Shown here one piece after another: positions 23,643 through 30,672 of a DNA stretch of 34,362 nt (positions are counted from its first letter, which is position 1; every line of letters begins with the position of its first letter). The stretch comes from Betaproteobacteria bacterium (GTDB lineage: Bacteria > Pseudomonadota > Gammaproteobacteria > Burkholderiales > Burkholderiaceae_C). The translations under genes and the position numbers were made by a program. The DNA lies in NCBI GenBank assembly GCA_013289985.1, contig JABCYW010000055.1, positions 1 through 34,362 of the forward strand. Direction: 5' to 3'. The notes beneath the pieces are model-generated. The model saw only the letters and a list, made by a program, of their open reading frames with translations. It made no database searches and was not told the DNA's origin.

Positions 23643-24902
23643 TCACGCGTTGATGGTTGCTGATTGATTCAGTTTCAGGCTGGTCACGATGTCGCGCGCC
23701 CGATAGGACAGCAGGCTGAACGATCCCGCATCGCCGAGGCCGTGCGAGGACTCGCACAGGCCGTTCATGTACAGGGGCGGATATCGTTCCTCGACATACT
23801 TCACTCGATAGTCCCGCAGCACATTGAGATAGCTGCCATCCCACTCGACGATTTCCGAGAAATCCTGCAGCAGTTCCGGCAGCCCGGCCTTGCCATCGCG
23901 TCCGACATCGAGAAAGCCGGTCGCCAGGAGCAGCAGGTCGACCGTGACGCTGCTGGTCTGCCTGGTGTAGATGTCCTGCAGGTGCAGGGTCAGCGAGCCG
24001 TCGTGATCCTCGTGTCCGACGATCTCGGTATTCCGGTGGATCCGGACGCGTCGCTTGCCATCGAGTTCGTCTTCGTAGCATTTGGCATAGAGACTGGCGA
24101 TGACGTCGCCGTCCGCCGCGGAATAGTTGGTCTGGCGTACCTGCCGATCCAGCTGGGCCCGCTTCTCGCTGCCGAGGGCGTGGTAATAGTCGATGAACTC
24201 CGGGAAATACACCTCGTCGCTGAACTGGCTGGTGTCCTTCAAGCGGAACGAGAAGCTGCGGTGGACCGCATGGATCTCGTTGCAACCCTTGCCGTGAAGG
24301 TCCAGCAGCAGTTCGACCGCGCTCTGGGACGATCCCAGCACCGCCACCGACGCGCCTTCGGGAAGATCCTTCGTGGCGCTGTGATAGCTGGTCAGGTGGC
24401 GGATGCGCCCCGAGCCCGCCAGCGACGGCGGAATGTTGAGGTTGCGCCCGGTCGCGAAGACCAGGTTGCGCCCCAGGAACGTCGCGTGGCGCGAGGTGCG
24501 GACCTCCCACAGCAACTCCCCGTCGACGTCGCGCAGCCGGATGTCGCACACCGCCTCGCCGTAGCGCACGTTCTCGAACTGGGAGCCGACCCACTCGATG
24601 TATTTCGCGTAGAGCTTGCGCAGAGGGTAATGCATGCCTACGTTCAGGTACTTGAGCAGCTGCCCGGTGACGAACAGGTAGTTGATGAACCCGTAGCGGC
24701 TGCGCGGATTGACCGGGGTGATCAAGTCGCGAATGGGATTGTTCTGGATATCGGAACCGTCCAGCAGCATCTCGTCCTGCCAGCGTGCGGAATCCGATTT
24801 CTCGATGAAGATCGCTTTTCCGTCATAGCCGCCTTCCTCCATCGCGATCGCCACCGCGATATTGGACGGACCGAAACCGATGCCGATCGCATCATGGATC
24901 AT
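23643..24902 (-). CDS. Flavin-dependent lysine/ornithine-type N-monooxygenase
   Basis: A 419-residue enzyme of the IucD/PvdA/SidA family, which hydroxylates the terminal amine of lysine, ornithine or related diamines using FAD, NADPH and oxygen. The FAD motif GIGFGPSN is at residues 7-14. A region DITPV-like (IRDLITPVNPRSRYGFINYL) is typical of the family, the NADPH site is VAVLGSSQSAVELLLDL, and LLATGFLD is the late ATG-type motif. Start ATG at 24902 with GGAG seven bases upstream; a longer frame only runs into the MetRS gene. It starts one base after the MetRS-like stop, so translation is coupled. It should make the N-hydroxy amino acid consumed by the cupin/MetRS pair. Whether the substrate is lysine or diaminobutyrate cannot be told from sequence. 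Confidence 0.9.
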   Translation of the reverse strand: MIHDAIGIGFGPSNIAVAIAMEEGGYDGKAIFIEKSDSARWQDEMLLDGSDIQNNPIRDLITPVNPRSRYGFINYLFVTGQLLKYLNVGMHYPLRKLYAKYIEWVGSQFENVRYGEAVCDIRLRDVDGELLWEVRTSRHATFLGRNLVFATGRNLNIPPSLAGSGRIRHLTSYHSATKDLPEGASVAVLGSSQSAVELLLDLHGKGCNEIHAVHRSFSFRLKDTSQFSDEVYFPEFIDYYHALGSEKRAQLDRQVRQTNYSAADGDVIASLYAKCYEDELDGKRRVRIHRNTEIVGHEDHDGSLTLHLQDIYTRQTSSVTVDLLLLATGFLDVGRDGKAGLPELLQDFSEIVEWDGSYLNVLRDYRVKYVEERYPPLYMNGLCESSHGLGDAGSFSLLSYRARDIVTSLKLNQSATINA

Positions 24903-24903
24903 G

Positions 24904-26349
24904 TTATTTCTCCATCCGCGGAAGAATCTGCTTCTTGTGAGGCGCCGAGCCGGTCGCCTCCCCGCAAATCTGCGCATGGCCGGGGCAGAACGGCGACAGC
25001 AGGTTCTGGATGAACGCGGGAATGGCGGCGACGGCTTCCAGGTGTCCGAGTTCAACCTGGCGGATGATGAGATCCATGACGTTGACCGCCTTGCGCGCGG
25101 CGCCGCCGATCATGAAGTCGGCGAGGCGCTCGAGATCGAACGAATAAGGCGCCAACGCCTTCTTCAGCGTATCCGGAACGGGGCCGCGAACCGCGTCGCC
25201 GTGCTCGTTGTAGATCTCGCTCAAGCGGTTGATCTTGGCCAGCAGACGGGTGCTCTCGCGCTCGAAGATGGCCTCCACGAAATCGGCCTCCTGCAGTTCC
25301 GGACCGTTGAGGGCCAGGTACAGCCTGATCAGGTCGGGGTTGTGACGCTGCGAGAAGTCGTTCGCCCAGATCAGGTGCCCCTTGCTGGTGGAGAACTTCG
25401 CCGCCTCGAGGTTGTAGAACTGGTTGGTGACGAATGCGGCGGGCAGCGGCCAGTGGCAGCCCGTCTCCTTCAGCGCCAGCGACATCGCCGTGTGCAGGAT
25501 GACGTAGAAATAGGAGTTGTCATAGCCGAAGAACTGGACATACCGGTCGTCCGCGCGCACTTCCCCGACATTCTTCTCGAGGAAATATCGGTGGCCGAAC
25601 AGCATCTCACCCCACACGTTCAGCTGCTGCCCCGGCTCGCCGCAGAACGCCGTATCGATGCCGCGCCCGATCTTGTACGACATGACAAAGGGTGGAATCG
25701 GGGCGGCCAGGTAGTGGCCCACCAGATTCTTCAGGTACGGCCGGAGACTGCACTTACCCAGTTCGACCGCCATGGCGGCGCGGAACTTCTCGATATCGAA
25801 GACCAGGCGCTGCTCGTGCCGCACTTCATAGCGGCCGCTGCTGTTGTCGACGATGTCTATGGCGTCATTGGCGTGTCCGCAGGCCTCGCAGATGCCGCCG
25901 CAGGTGGGCGCGAAGCAATGCGGGCAGGAACCGCTGATATAGCTTTCCACCGGGTAGCTCGACGTCGCCTTGTCGTACAGCACGTCGGTGGCGCACCAGC
26001 GGAGATGCTTCGCATCGAACAGGCGCGAGAAGCCTTTCTTGACGTACGCGTCGTAGGCCTCGTCCTGGTCGCCGAAGAGGTCGACCCCGAGTTGGTAGTC
26101 GGCCAGCGTGCTCGAGATGTCGGAGCGCGCCTGGGCCACCAGCTTGTCGGCGTCCACGCCCAGGCGCGCGGCGGTCGTGTTGACGTAGGACTGGTTGTTG
26201 TCGGTGCTGATGACGTAGGCGGCCGCGCGGCCATTCAGGCCGAGCATGCGCTTGCAGATGTCGGCCCCGAGATACGGCCCGGAGACATGTCCCAGGTGGA
26301 AGCCGCCGTTGGGGGTCGGCGGCGGTGCGATGATGAGATAACGTGCCAT
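24904..26349 (-). CDS. Methionyl-tRNA-synthetase-like enzyme, putative hydrazine synthetase subunit
   Basis: A 481-residue class I synthetase paralogue. HIGH motif: PTPNGGFHLGH (His18 to His21). A Cys-rich zinc knuckle follows at residues 142-159 (CPHC, CGGICEAC), and a KMSKS-like KFSTSK at 318-323. It is shorter than normal MetRS proteins and has a different C-terminal helical domain. In Streptomyces hydrazine pathways, a MetRS-like domain activates the amino acid partner and, with a cupin domain, joins it to an N-hydroxylated amino acid to form an N-N bond. Here it is encoded seven bases after the cupin gene and one base before the N-hydroxylase gene, the expected order. The true cell MetRS would be elsewhere, and a tRNA role is unlikely. 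ATG at 26349 lacks a strong SD, so it is probably coupled to the cupin gene. Confidence 0.82.
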   Translation of the reverse strand: MARYLIIAPPPTPNGGFHLGHVSGPYLGADICKRMLGLNGRAAAYVISTDNNQSYVNTTAARLGVDADKLVAQARSDISSTLADYQLGVDLFGDQDEAYDAYVKKGFSRLFDAKHLRWCATDVLYDKATSSYPVESYISGSCPHCFAPTCGGICEACGHANDAIDIVDNSSGRYEVRHEQRLVFDIEKFRAAMAVELGKCSLRPYLKNLVGHYLAAPIPPFVMSYKIGRGIDTAFCGEPGQQLNVWGEMLFGHRYFLEKNVGEVRADDRYVQFFGYDNSYFYVILHTAMSLALKETGCHWPLPAAFVTNQFYNLEAAKFSTSKGHLIWANDFSQRHNPDLIRLYLALNGPELQEADFVEAIFERESTRLLAKINRLSEIYNEHGDAVRGPVPDTLKKALAPYSFDLERLADFMIGGAARKAVNVMDLIIRQVELGHLEAVAAIPAFIQNLLSPFCPGHAQICGEATGSAPHKKQILPRMEK

Positions 26350-26356
26350 GGTCTGT

Positions 26357-26740
26357 TCAGAGGTCGTGTTCGTTGTTCGCGAGCTTGGTGGCGATGGCCT
26401 GGCGAGCTTCGGGGGAATCCCAGAAGATCGTCAGGAAATCCAGCGTCGCGGTGGGCGAGAGGTTCTCGAATTCGTGCTGCGCCCCTTTCGGGATGAAGAC
26501 GATGTCGCCCTGCTCGAGCACTTCGCTTTCGCCGTCGATGGTCAGGCGCCCTTGCCCGCTCAGCACCAGGAACGTCTCGCTTTCGTCATGCCCATGCAGT
26601 GAGGTCTTTTCACCAACCCGGACGCTCGCGATGGCCGCTCCCCAGAATGGATTGGCGACGCCCGCCCACGGATAAAGTCGCCGCAAATCACAGCCGTACT
26701 CGTATTTGGCGTGAGCGGATCTGGCGCGCTGGATATTCAT
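26357..26740 (-). CDS. Small cupin, putative hydrazine synthetase subunit
   Basis: A 127-residue single-domain cupin. Metal ligands are visible: His49 and His51 in LHGHDESE with Glu55, and His89 in GDIVFIPKGAQHEFEN. These form the standard two-histidine-plus-Glu-plus-His set. Start ATG at 26740, with ACAGGAA just upstream; the longer frame to 26869 is not supported. It is followed seven bases later by the MetRS-like gene. In known hydrazine synthetases (Spb40 class) a cupin is fused in front of the MetRS domain and, with bound metal, rearranges the activated N-hydroxy ester to the N-N product. Gene order here matches that fusion order, which suggests the same reaction by two separate chains. 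Confidence 0.85.
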   Translation of the reverse strand: MNIQRARSAHAKYEYGCDLRRLYPWAGVANPFWGAAIASVRVGEKTSLHGHDESETFLVLSGQGRLTIDGESEVLEQGDIVFIPKGAQHEFENLSPTATLDFLTIFWDSPEARQAIATKLANNEHDL

Positions 26741-26893
26741 CGGATTCCTGTTGATGATTGGCTTGCTGCGTTGAACAAGGTGGTCGGAAGGCGAGCGGAC
26801 GCCCGCCCCCCATCCGCATGGAGGCGATGCAGGAAACAAGGCGGGGCTCGAAGGCGGCGCGGCCGTCACGCCGCACCCGCGACGGGCGCCGCG

Positions 26894-27958
26894 TCAGAAC
26901 CGGTAGTGGCCACCGAGCTGCAATGCGCTGGCCGCGATGCCCGGCGACACGCTGGGCCCGGTGCCGGTGGCGGTGTCGACGGTGTAGGCCGTCCTCCGGC
27001 CGTTGTCGAGGCGGGTGAGCACGCCGTACAGCGTGGTGTTGCCGTCCAGCGCGTACAGATAGGCGGCGCTGGCCTGCGTGGCGCGGGAATCGTGGACGCC
27101 GTTGCTCGCCCCCGTGCCCCCGCCCAGCCAGACCGTGCCCGAGCCCATGGGCACGTGCACGCCGGCATACGCCTCGGTCCGGTTGACATACGTGCCGTCG
27201 CCGCTCGCCAGGTGGCGCACGCCCTGCACGCCGCCGCTGAGGCTGAACGAGCCAAAGTCGTAGATGCCGGCGAGCAGCAAGGATTCGACGGCCATGTCCG
27301 CCGGAGCGAGCCTGTTGATGCGCCCCCAGGTCAGGCTCACGCCCAGCTTTCCGGGGGCGTAGCGCACGCTGCCGCTCACAAACGATCCGTTCCTGTCGCT
27401 GCCGAGCCCCGACTCCGCCGCCGCCGCCATCAGGTTCGCGTGGTAGTCACCCATGTCGGGCAGTTCGTAGGCGATGGCGTTGTCGATGCGCGTGCCGCCG
27501 ACCGTCGTGACGATGGCGCTCGAGATGGCGCTGCCGGCGCCGGTCTGGAAGGCGTCGTCGCAGTCCAGCGCGTTGAAGGTCGGCGTGTACTGGCGGCCCA
27601 GCGTCAACTTGCCCAACTCGCCGGACAGGCCCACATACGCCTGGCGTCCCCACGTGCGGCCGTCCGCGCCCGAGGTGCCGTTCTTCAGGTCGATCCCGGC
27701 CTCGACCACGGCCACGGCCTTGAGCCCGTGGGGCAGATCATGGCTGGCCCTGACTCCCACGTTGCTGCCCGACAGCCCCCCCGAATCCACCTTGAGTTCA
27801 CTGCGGTCGCCCTTCTGCCACGCGCCGTAGGCATCGGCCACGCCATACAGCGTGACCTCGCTGTCGGCATGCACCGCGCAAGCCAGCATGGCGCCGGCCA
27901 GCATCAGCACCACCTTGGGCAAGGTACACCTGGGCTTTAAATTCAGAAAAATATTCAT
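26894..27958 (-). CDS. Gram-negative porin, first gene of the biosynthetic strand
   Basis: A 354-residue outer-membrane porin. The signal peptide ends near CAVHAD, then the mature start is SEVTLYGVADAYGAWQKGD. Porin landmarks are the strand-loop block GRQAYVGLSGELGKLTLGRQYTP (constriction area), DNAIAYELPDM, and a C-terminal GHYRF ending in Phe, which is the usual outer-membrane targeting end. The ATG at 27958 fits the signal peptide, but no clear SD is present. It lies upstream of the cupin gene with a gap of about 150 bp, so it could be part of the same transcript or a separate one. It may admit precursors or let the product out. It differs from the other porin in the window. Confidence 0.85.
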   Translation of the reverse strand: MNIFLNLKPRCTLPKVVLMLAGAMLACAVHADSEVTLYGVADAYGAWQKGDRSELKVDSGGLSGSNVGVRASHDLPHGLKAVAVVEAGIDLKNGTSGADGRTWGRQAYVGLSGELGKLTLGRQYTPTFNALDCDDAFQTGAGSAISSAIVTTVGGTRIDNAIAYELPDMGDYHANLMAAAAESGLGSDRNGSFVSGSVRYAPGKLGVSLTWGRINRLAPADMAVESLLLAGIYDFGSFSLSGGVQGVRHLASGDGTYVNRTEAYAGVHVPMGSGTVWLGGGTGASNGVHDSRATQASAAYLYALDGNTTLYGVLTRLDNGRRTAYTVDTATGTGPSVSPGIAASALQLGGHYRF

Positions 27959-28137
27959 CGAAATCTGCGTTGCTTGGTATTTACGGCCCGGCCATATCAC
28001 CCACTCGGAAAATTGCCTCCCCGACAAGCCAGCAATATCTGACTATCGTGACTGAGCCAGCCCAGGGCGATCCCTGTGCCATTCGAATGACGGTCTTGTT
28101 CGGCGAAGCCGATTTGTTGCTAAAGGAGTAACTCTTT
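27959..28137 (-). promoter_or_regulatory. Probable promoter region of the porin and biosynthetic genes
   Basis: These 179 bp precede the porin start. They are less GC-rich than the coding DNA around them and must contain the 5' control sites of the minus-strand genes if these begin here. I see no -35/-10 pair I trust. On the plus strand a good AAGGAG sits about eight bases before a TTG at 28138. Confidence 0.3.
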
Positions 28138-28446
28138 TTGATTCGTATTGCAGCAGATGCACCGACCTACCGCCCGGAACCCACATCCGCGCAGGAAGAT
28201 CAGCCGCGATGCGGCAAATTAAAATATATGACAGCGTGCCGACGGAAGCCTTCGCTGCTGCAAAGGCTTTCCGGGTTCGGGCGTGACGTGGAGGAGAGGC
28301 GCTCTAATAGACGGCGCATTTTCGCACCCCACGCGTGGTGCTCGAATCGATACTCGAGGCAGGCAAATATTATCAAGAAAGAGGGGATGCCTCGGTCGAC
28401 AATGCTTCGTCTAATGGAAACCCATGCTTTGTTAGGTATCCCCTAG
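28138..28446 (+). CDS. Doubtful small ORF, 102 codons
   Basis: It begins with TTG at 28138, preceded by a good AAAGGAG at suitable spacing. The product has no domain or motif I know, is basic with several Arg/Lys clusters, and has no membrane segment. The composition (many Arg, scattered Cys) is equally possible for noncoding DNA. The stop codon is inside the stem of the hairpin at 28382-28444. I give it low confidence; an alternative is that the region is a noncoding leader or decayed gene. Confidence 0.25.
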   Translation: MIRIAADAPTYRPEPTSAQEDQPRCGKLKYMTACRRKPSLLQRLSGFGRDVEERRSNRRRIFAPHAWCSNRYSRQANIIKKEGMPRSTMLRLMETHALLGIP

Positions 28447-28452
28447 TTTTTT
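28382..28452 (+). terminator. Long-range stem with T-tract, possible terminator
   Basis: The arms AGGGGATGCCT (28382-28392) and AGGTATCCCCT (28434-28444) pair along 11 positions (one G-U). They enclose a 41-base loop and are followed by TTTTTT in AGTTTTTTGG. This is compatible with an intrinsic terminator on the plus strand, although the loop is longer than usual. It would end a transcript from about 28.1 kb. Confidence 0.4.
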
Positions 28453-28502
28453 GGAGTCCCGAACTCGACGTTCAAGACGAAATTGAGTAGCACTACACCC
28501 AT

Positions 28503-28571
28503 CGTCCACGATGACGCTGAAACAGCGTCCACGATCACGCTGAAATGCCGTCCACGATGGGCTGGAATATG
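28503..28571. repeat. Three tandem 23-bp direct repeats
   Basis: Copies start at 28503, 28526 and 28549, an exact 23-bp period. Each begins CGTCCACGAT and continues with GCTGAAA-like sequence; copies 1 and 2 differ at 1 of the first 20 bases, and copy 3 is more degraded. Such repeats occur as transposase-binding sites at ends of some insertion sequences (IS21 family has this habit) or as repressor or plasmid-partition sites. I see no transposase gene beside them. Confidence 0.75.
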
Positions 28572-29002
28572 CAACTGGGCATCCAGCTCGAAGGTGGGTT
28601 CCGGCCATCGATACCGTTTGTGGCGATCTGGGCGACGGCCATGGTCATCGCGCAAATGGTGAAGACCCTGACTTGTCCCGAAGTCGACGTGGCCCACACG
28701 TTCCAAATGAGAAGGGCGAGGCGGGCACCGCAGGACGATCCGGGCAAGCAGCCGACTTGCACCTCCCGCTATGCGCATGACTCCTTTGCAGCGGGAGCTG
28801 TCGCCCGGCGTCGAGCCTCGGCCGGCTGCCTCCCGCTGCATAGCCGACGGCCGGCGGGCGGAGTCCGTCCCAACCCGCATGGGTGCTCGCTCTAGATCGA
28901 CCCCGGGTCGAGTCCCCCGGCATGCCCCTCGATTGGCACGACAATGCGCAAGCGTCGACTACCTCGACTCCTTTACAGCCAAGCGACGAAGGGGAAGCAG
29001 CG
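28572..29002. other. Gap of about 430 bp with no assignable gene
   Basis: Open frames exist on both strands, including a 145-codon minus frame ending near 28443 and a 116-codon plus frame. None has recognisable motifs or a clear start, and they overlap each other. I suspect decayed mobile-element sequence between the tandem repeats and the membrane-protein genes, but nothing proves it. Confidence 0.3.
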
Positions 29003-29452
29003 ATGGAATCGCCGAACGTGTCGAGAGAGCTCATCGCCTTTCGCTTCCTCGTGCTCGTGTGGATCGGCGCGCTGTTGATCCTTGCCTATGGCGTCTACGC
29101 ACACGTCGAGGCGGTGCGATCGCAGGGCGACGTGACGATGTTCTCGAACGAGATTTCGTTGTGCCGCAAAGAGGCATCGGGGCGGACGCCGGCGTGCAGG
29201 CAGAGCGACGCCCAGTCGCAGCGGGCGTGCCGCGAGCAGACCGACCCGTGTTCGGATCGCTCAACGCCTGGATGGGGTCAGGGCCTCGATGCGTCGATCG
29301 CCTATCGGGACGACATGGTTCAGCGGGCAGAGAACGCGCCCTGGGTCGCGCTCACCGTCTTCGTGTGCGTGACCGCCATCTTCTACGCGGTGCGATGGGC
29401 ATTGACCGGCCGGCTCCGGCCTCTTTGGCTGCTGAAGCGGCGGAACGGTTGA
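29003..29452 (+). CDS. Small protein with two membrane segments and a Cys-rich loop
   Basis: I do not recognise this 149-residue protein. It starts MESPNVSREL and has two membrane helices (LVLVWIGALLILAYGVYAHV and WVALTVFVCVTAIFYAVRWA). Between them is a hydrophilic loop with Cys in CRKE, ACRQ, ACREQTDPCS. With both termini cytosolic, the loop would face the periplasm, where the Cys could form disulfides. The ATG at 29003 has AAGGGG upstream; the frame extends up to 28883, but those codons look noncoding. The next gene starts four bases after its stop, making a two-gene unit. Both lie between the tandem repeats and tRNA-Thr, a common place for accessory genes. Confidence 0.6.
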   Translation: MESPNVSRELIAFRFLVLVWIGALLILAYGVYAHVEAVRSQGDVTMFSNEISLCRKEASGRTPACRQSDAQSQRACREQTDPCSDRSTPGWGQGLDASIAYRDDMVQRAENAPWVALTVFVCVTAIFYAVRWALTGRLRPLWLLKRRNG

Positions 29453-29456
29453 CGCG

Positions 29457-30059
29457 ATGACGATGACGCCGACGGCCGCATCGGCGATCAGCACAATTCA
29501 CGGAGTCGCCTCGGCGGCGTCGAGCGCCGTCCACGGCGCCGCGGCAGTCGTTGCGACCGCGCCGGGGTGGTTCGAGAGCGGAAGCCTCAGCTTCGAAATG
29601 GCGAAAGGGCTACCAGCAGCCTTCGTCACCCTCGTGATCGGCTGGATCGCGGCGACCATCGCGCGGCGACAACTCATCGTGGCCGCGGAGCAAAGGCGCG
29701 TCGCGACTGCGAAGCTAAATCTCGATCTATTCGATCGACGGCTGAAGATTTTTCAGGCGACGGAGCAGTTCTTGATGAACTCATTCCCTGGCGCGCCCCA
29801 GGACAAAACGGACTTCATCAATCTGTTCGCCGAAGCCTCGTTTCTCTTCGAGTCGGAGGTCGAGGCGTACATGAAGCTCGCGCTGAAGAATCGCGTCGAT
29901 CTCGTCACCATCGGACTCCGCGCCGCAGGGAATCAAGGGATGGTGAGGCCTGAGGACATTGCACGCGACACTGAACTCGTTCGGTGGTTCAGCGACGAAT
30001 ACGATGGCGGATGCCGCCTAGTGTTCGCGCCGTATCTCGATTTCAGCGAGTGGCGCTGA
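29457..30059 (+). CDS. Hypothetical membrane protein with coiled-coil segment
   Basis: A 200-residue protein of unknown function. The N-terminus is Ala/Ser-rich, followed by one membrane helix (LPAAFVTLVIGWIAATIA). Then a charged helical stretch of about 40 residues (RRQLIVAAEQRRVATAKLNL, then DLFDRRLKIFQATEQFL) is probably a coiled coil. A soluble C-terminal part follows. The DLFDRRLKIFQAT pattern occurs in many short membrane-bound hypothetical proteins of proteobacteria. Start ATG at 29457 (a second ATG is two codons in); the ribosome binding site is weak, so coupling to the upstream gene is likely. No enzyme motif is visible. Confidence 0.65.
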   Translation: MTMTPTAASAISTIHGVASAASSAVHGAAAVVATAPGWFESGSLSFEMAKGLPAAFVTLVIGWIAATIARRQLIVAAEQRRVATAKLNLDLFDRRLKIFQATEQFLMNSFPGAPQDKTDFINLFAEASFLFESEVEAYMKLALKNRVDLVTIGLRAAGNQGMVRPEDIARDTELVRWFSDEYDGGCRLVFAPYLDFSEWR

Positions 30060-30395
30060 CGCACGGCCTAGCTTTGGTCGCCATTCACGCCGCTGAAAGC
30101 GTGACCTTGTAGGCCCATGGGTGCATGCGAGCTCGATACACCTTGACCGCTGGGTGACCCAGCGCTGAACGCTCCGCAAGCAGTTGGCGCAGCGCCTGTT
30201 CGGTGTCGGCAGTGGCACGCTGAGTATGTGAATCCTCAGCCTGTCCGGGCTGCCGACTTACACCACTCCGCGGGACATCACCTCCTGTCAGTCGAAGCCT
30301 TGCCACTGCGCCGGGTTTGTCGTTTCTGGTGCCGGTTCGCATGTACCGGTGGCTACATGGTGGCTACATGACCAAGAGCGGAGCCTGGAAACGAC
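30060..30395. other. Gap of about 340 bp next to tRNA-Thr, no assignable gene
   Basis: An 85-codon minus frame (to 30342) and others exist, but I see no domain. A short direct repeat GGTGGCTACATG appears twice near 30350. The place, just after the 3' end of a tRNA gene, is a typical integration site for mobile elements, so this could be element remnant. I could not find a second copy of the tRNA 3' end in the window. Confidence 0.3.
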
Positions 30396-30433
30396 GACGG
30401 GCGTTAGCGGCTGCTCACCGTCTAACGCCCGTC
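30396..30433 (-). terminator. Perfect 12-bp hairpin after tRNA-Thr
   Basis: The arms GACGGGCGTTAG (30396-30407) and CTAACGCCCGTC (30422-30433) pair perfectly with a 14-base loop. They lie seven bases past the tRNA 3' end on the minus strand. The following T-run is short (GTCGTTTCC), so it may work weakly as an intrinsic terminator of the tRNA transcript. On the plus strand TTATCTT follows, so it may act in both directions. Confidence 0.6.
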
Positions 30434-30439
30434 TTATCT

Positions 30440-30515
30440 TGGTGCCGGAGAAAGGAGTCGAACCCTCGACCTTCTCATTACGAATGAGCTGCTCTACCAA
30501 CTGAGCTACACCGGC
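30440..30515 (-). tRNA. tRNA-Thr (anticodon CGU)
   Basis: A 76-nucleotide cloverleaf reads on the minus strand with the CCA end encoded. The anticodon loop is TTCGTAA, giving CGU, which reads ACG threonine codons. The D arm (GCTCAGTTGGTAGAGC) and T loop (TTCGACT) are standard. The acceptor stem GCCGGTG against CTCCGGC has a T-T mismatch at its sixth pair, and the T stem has G-U pairs; the overall fold is still convincing. A hairpin terminator follows and a promoter precedes it. Confidence 0.95.
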
Positions 30516-30557
30516 GTTTCAGCAATGCCCCACAAGTGGGATACCGCGAAGCCTGCC

Positions 30558-30587
30558 ATTCTAGCGCAAGAAATTCTGGCCTGGCAA
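30558..30587 (-). promoter_or_regulatory. Sigma-70-type promoter for tRNA-Thr
   Basis: On the minus strand TTGCCA (30587-30582) and TAGAAT (30563-30558) are separated by 18 bases. The -10 box lies about 42 bases before the mature tRNA 5' end, a normal leader for a tRNA transcript. Confidence 0.6.
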
Positions 30588-30672
30588 TCGTGACGCGATT
30601 TCGGCCGTGGCGCCCGGGGCACGGGCGTGCTCCCGGGCTGACAGGGCCGCTCCGCGGTGCGACGATGGCGCC

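Noticed and set aside
22378-23667. Plus-strand frame of 429 codons opposite the aminotransferase
   Set aside because: Antisense shadow of a clear PLP enzyme with a visible Lys267 site.
23643-24902. Hydroxamate siderophore operon
   Set aside because: The N-hydroxylase alone would allow it, but there is no IucA/IucC-type synthetase, NRPS or TonB receptor, and the cupin/MetRS pair points to N-N bond formation instead. A metal-binding product is not excluded.
24904-26349. The MetRS-like gene as the cell's housekeeping methionyl-tRNA synthetase
   Set aside because: It is short, its KMSKS is changed to KFSTSK, and it sits one base from an N-hydroxylase and seven from a cupin; a biosynthetic role is more consistent.
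28503-28571. CRISPR array
   Set aside because: The repeats are contiguous 23-bp units without unique spacers, and there are only three.
30355-30483. Short plus-strand frame reading through the tRNA region
   Set aside because: It covers the antisense of tRNA-Thr, a common source of false small ORFs.
15042-30515. Direct repeat of the tRNA-Thr 3' end that would mark att sites of an integrated element
   Set aside because: I looked near the integrase remnant and around the repeats and saw no second copy, so integration at this tRNA is not shown.
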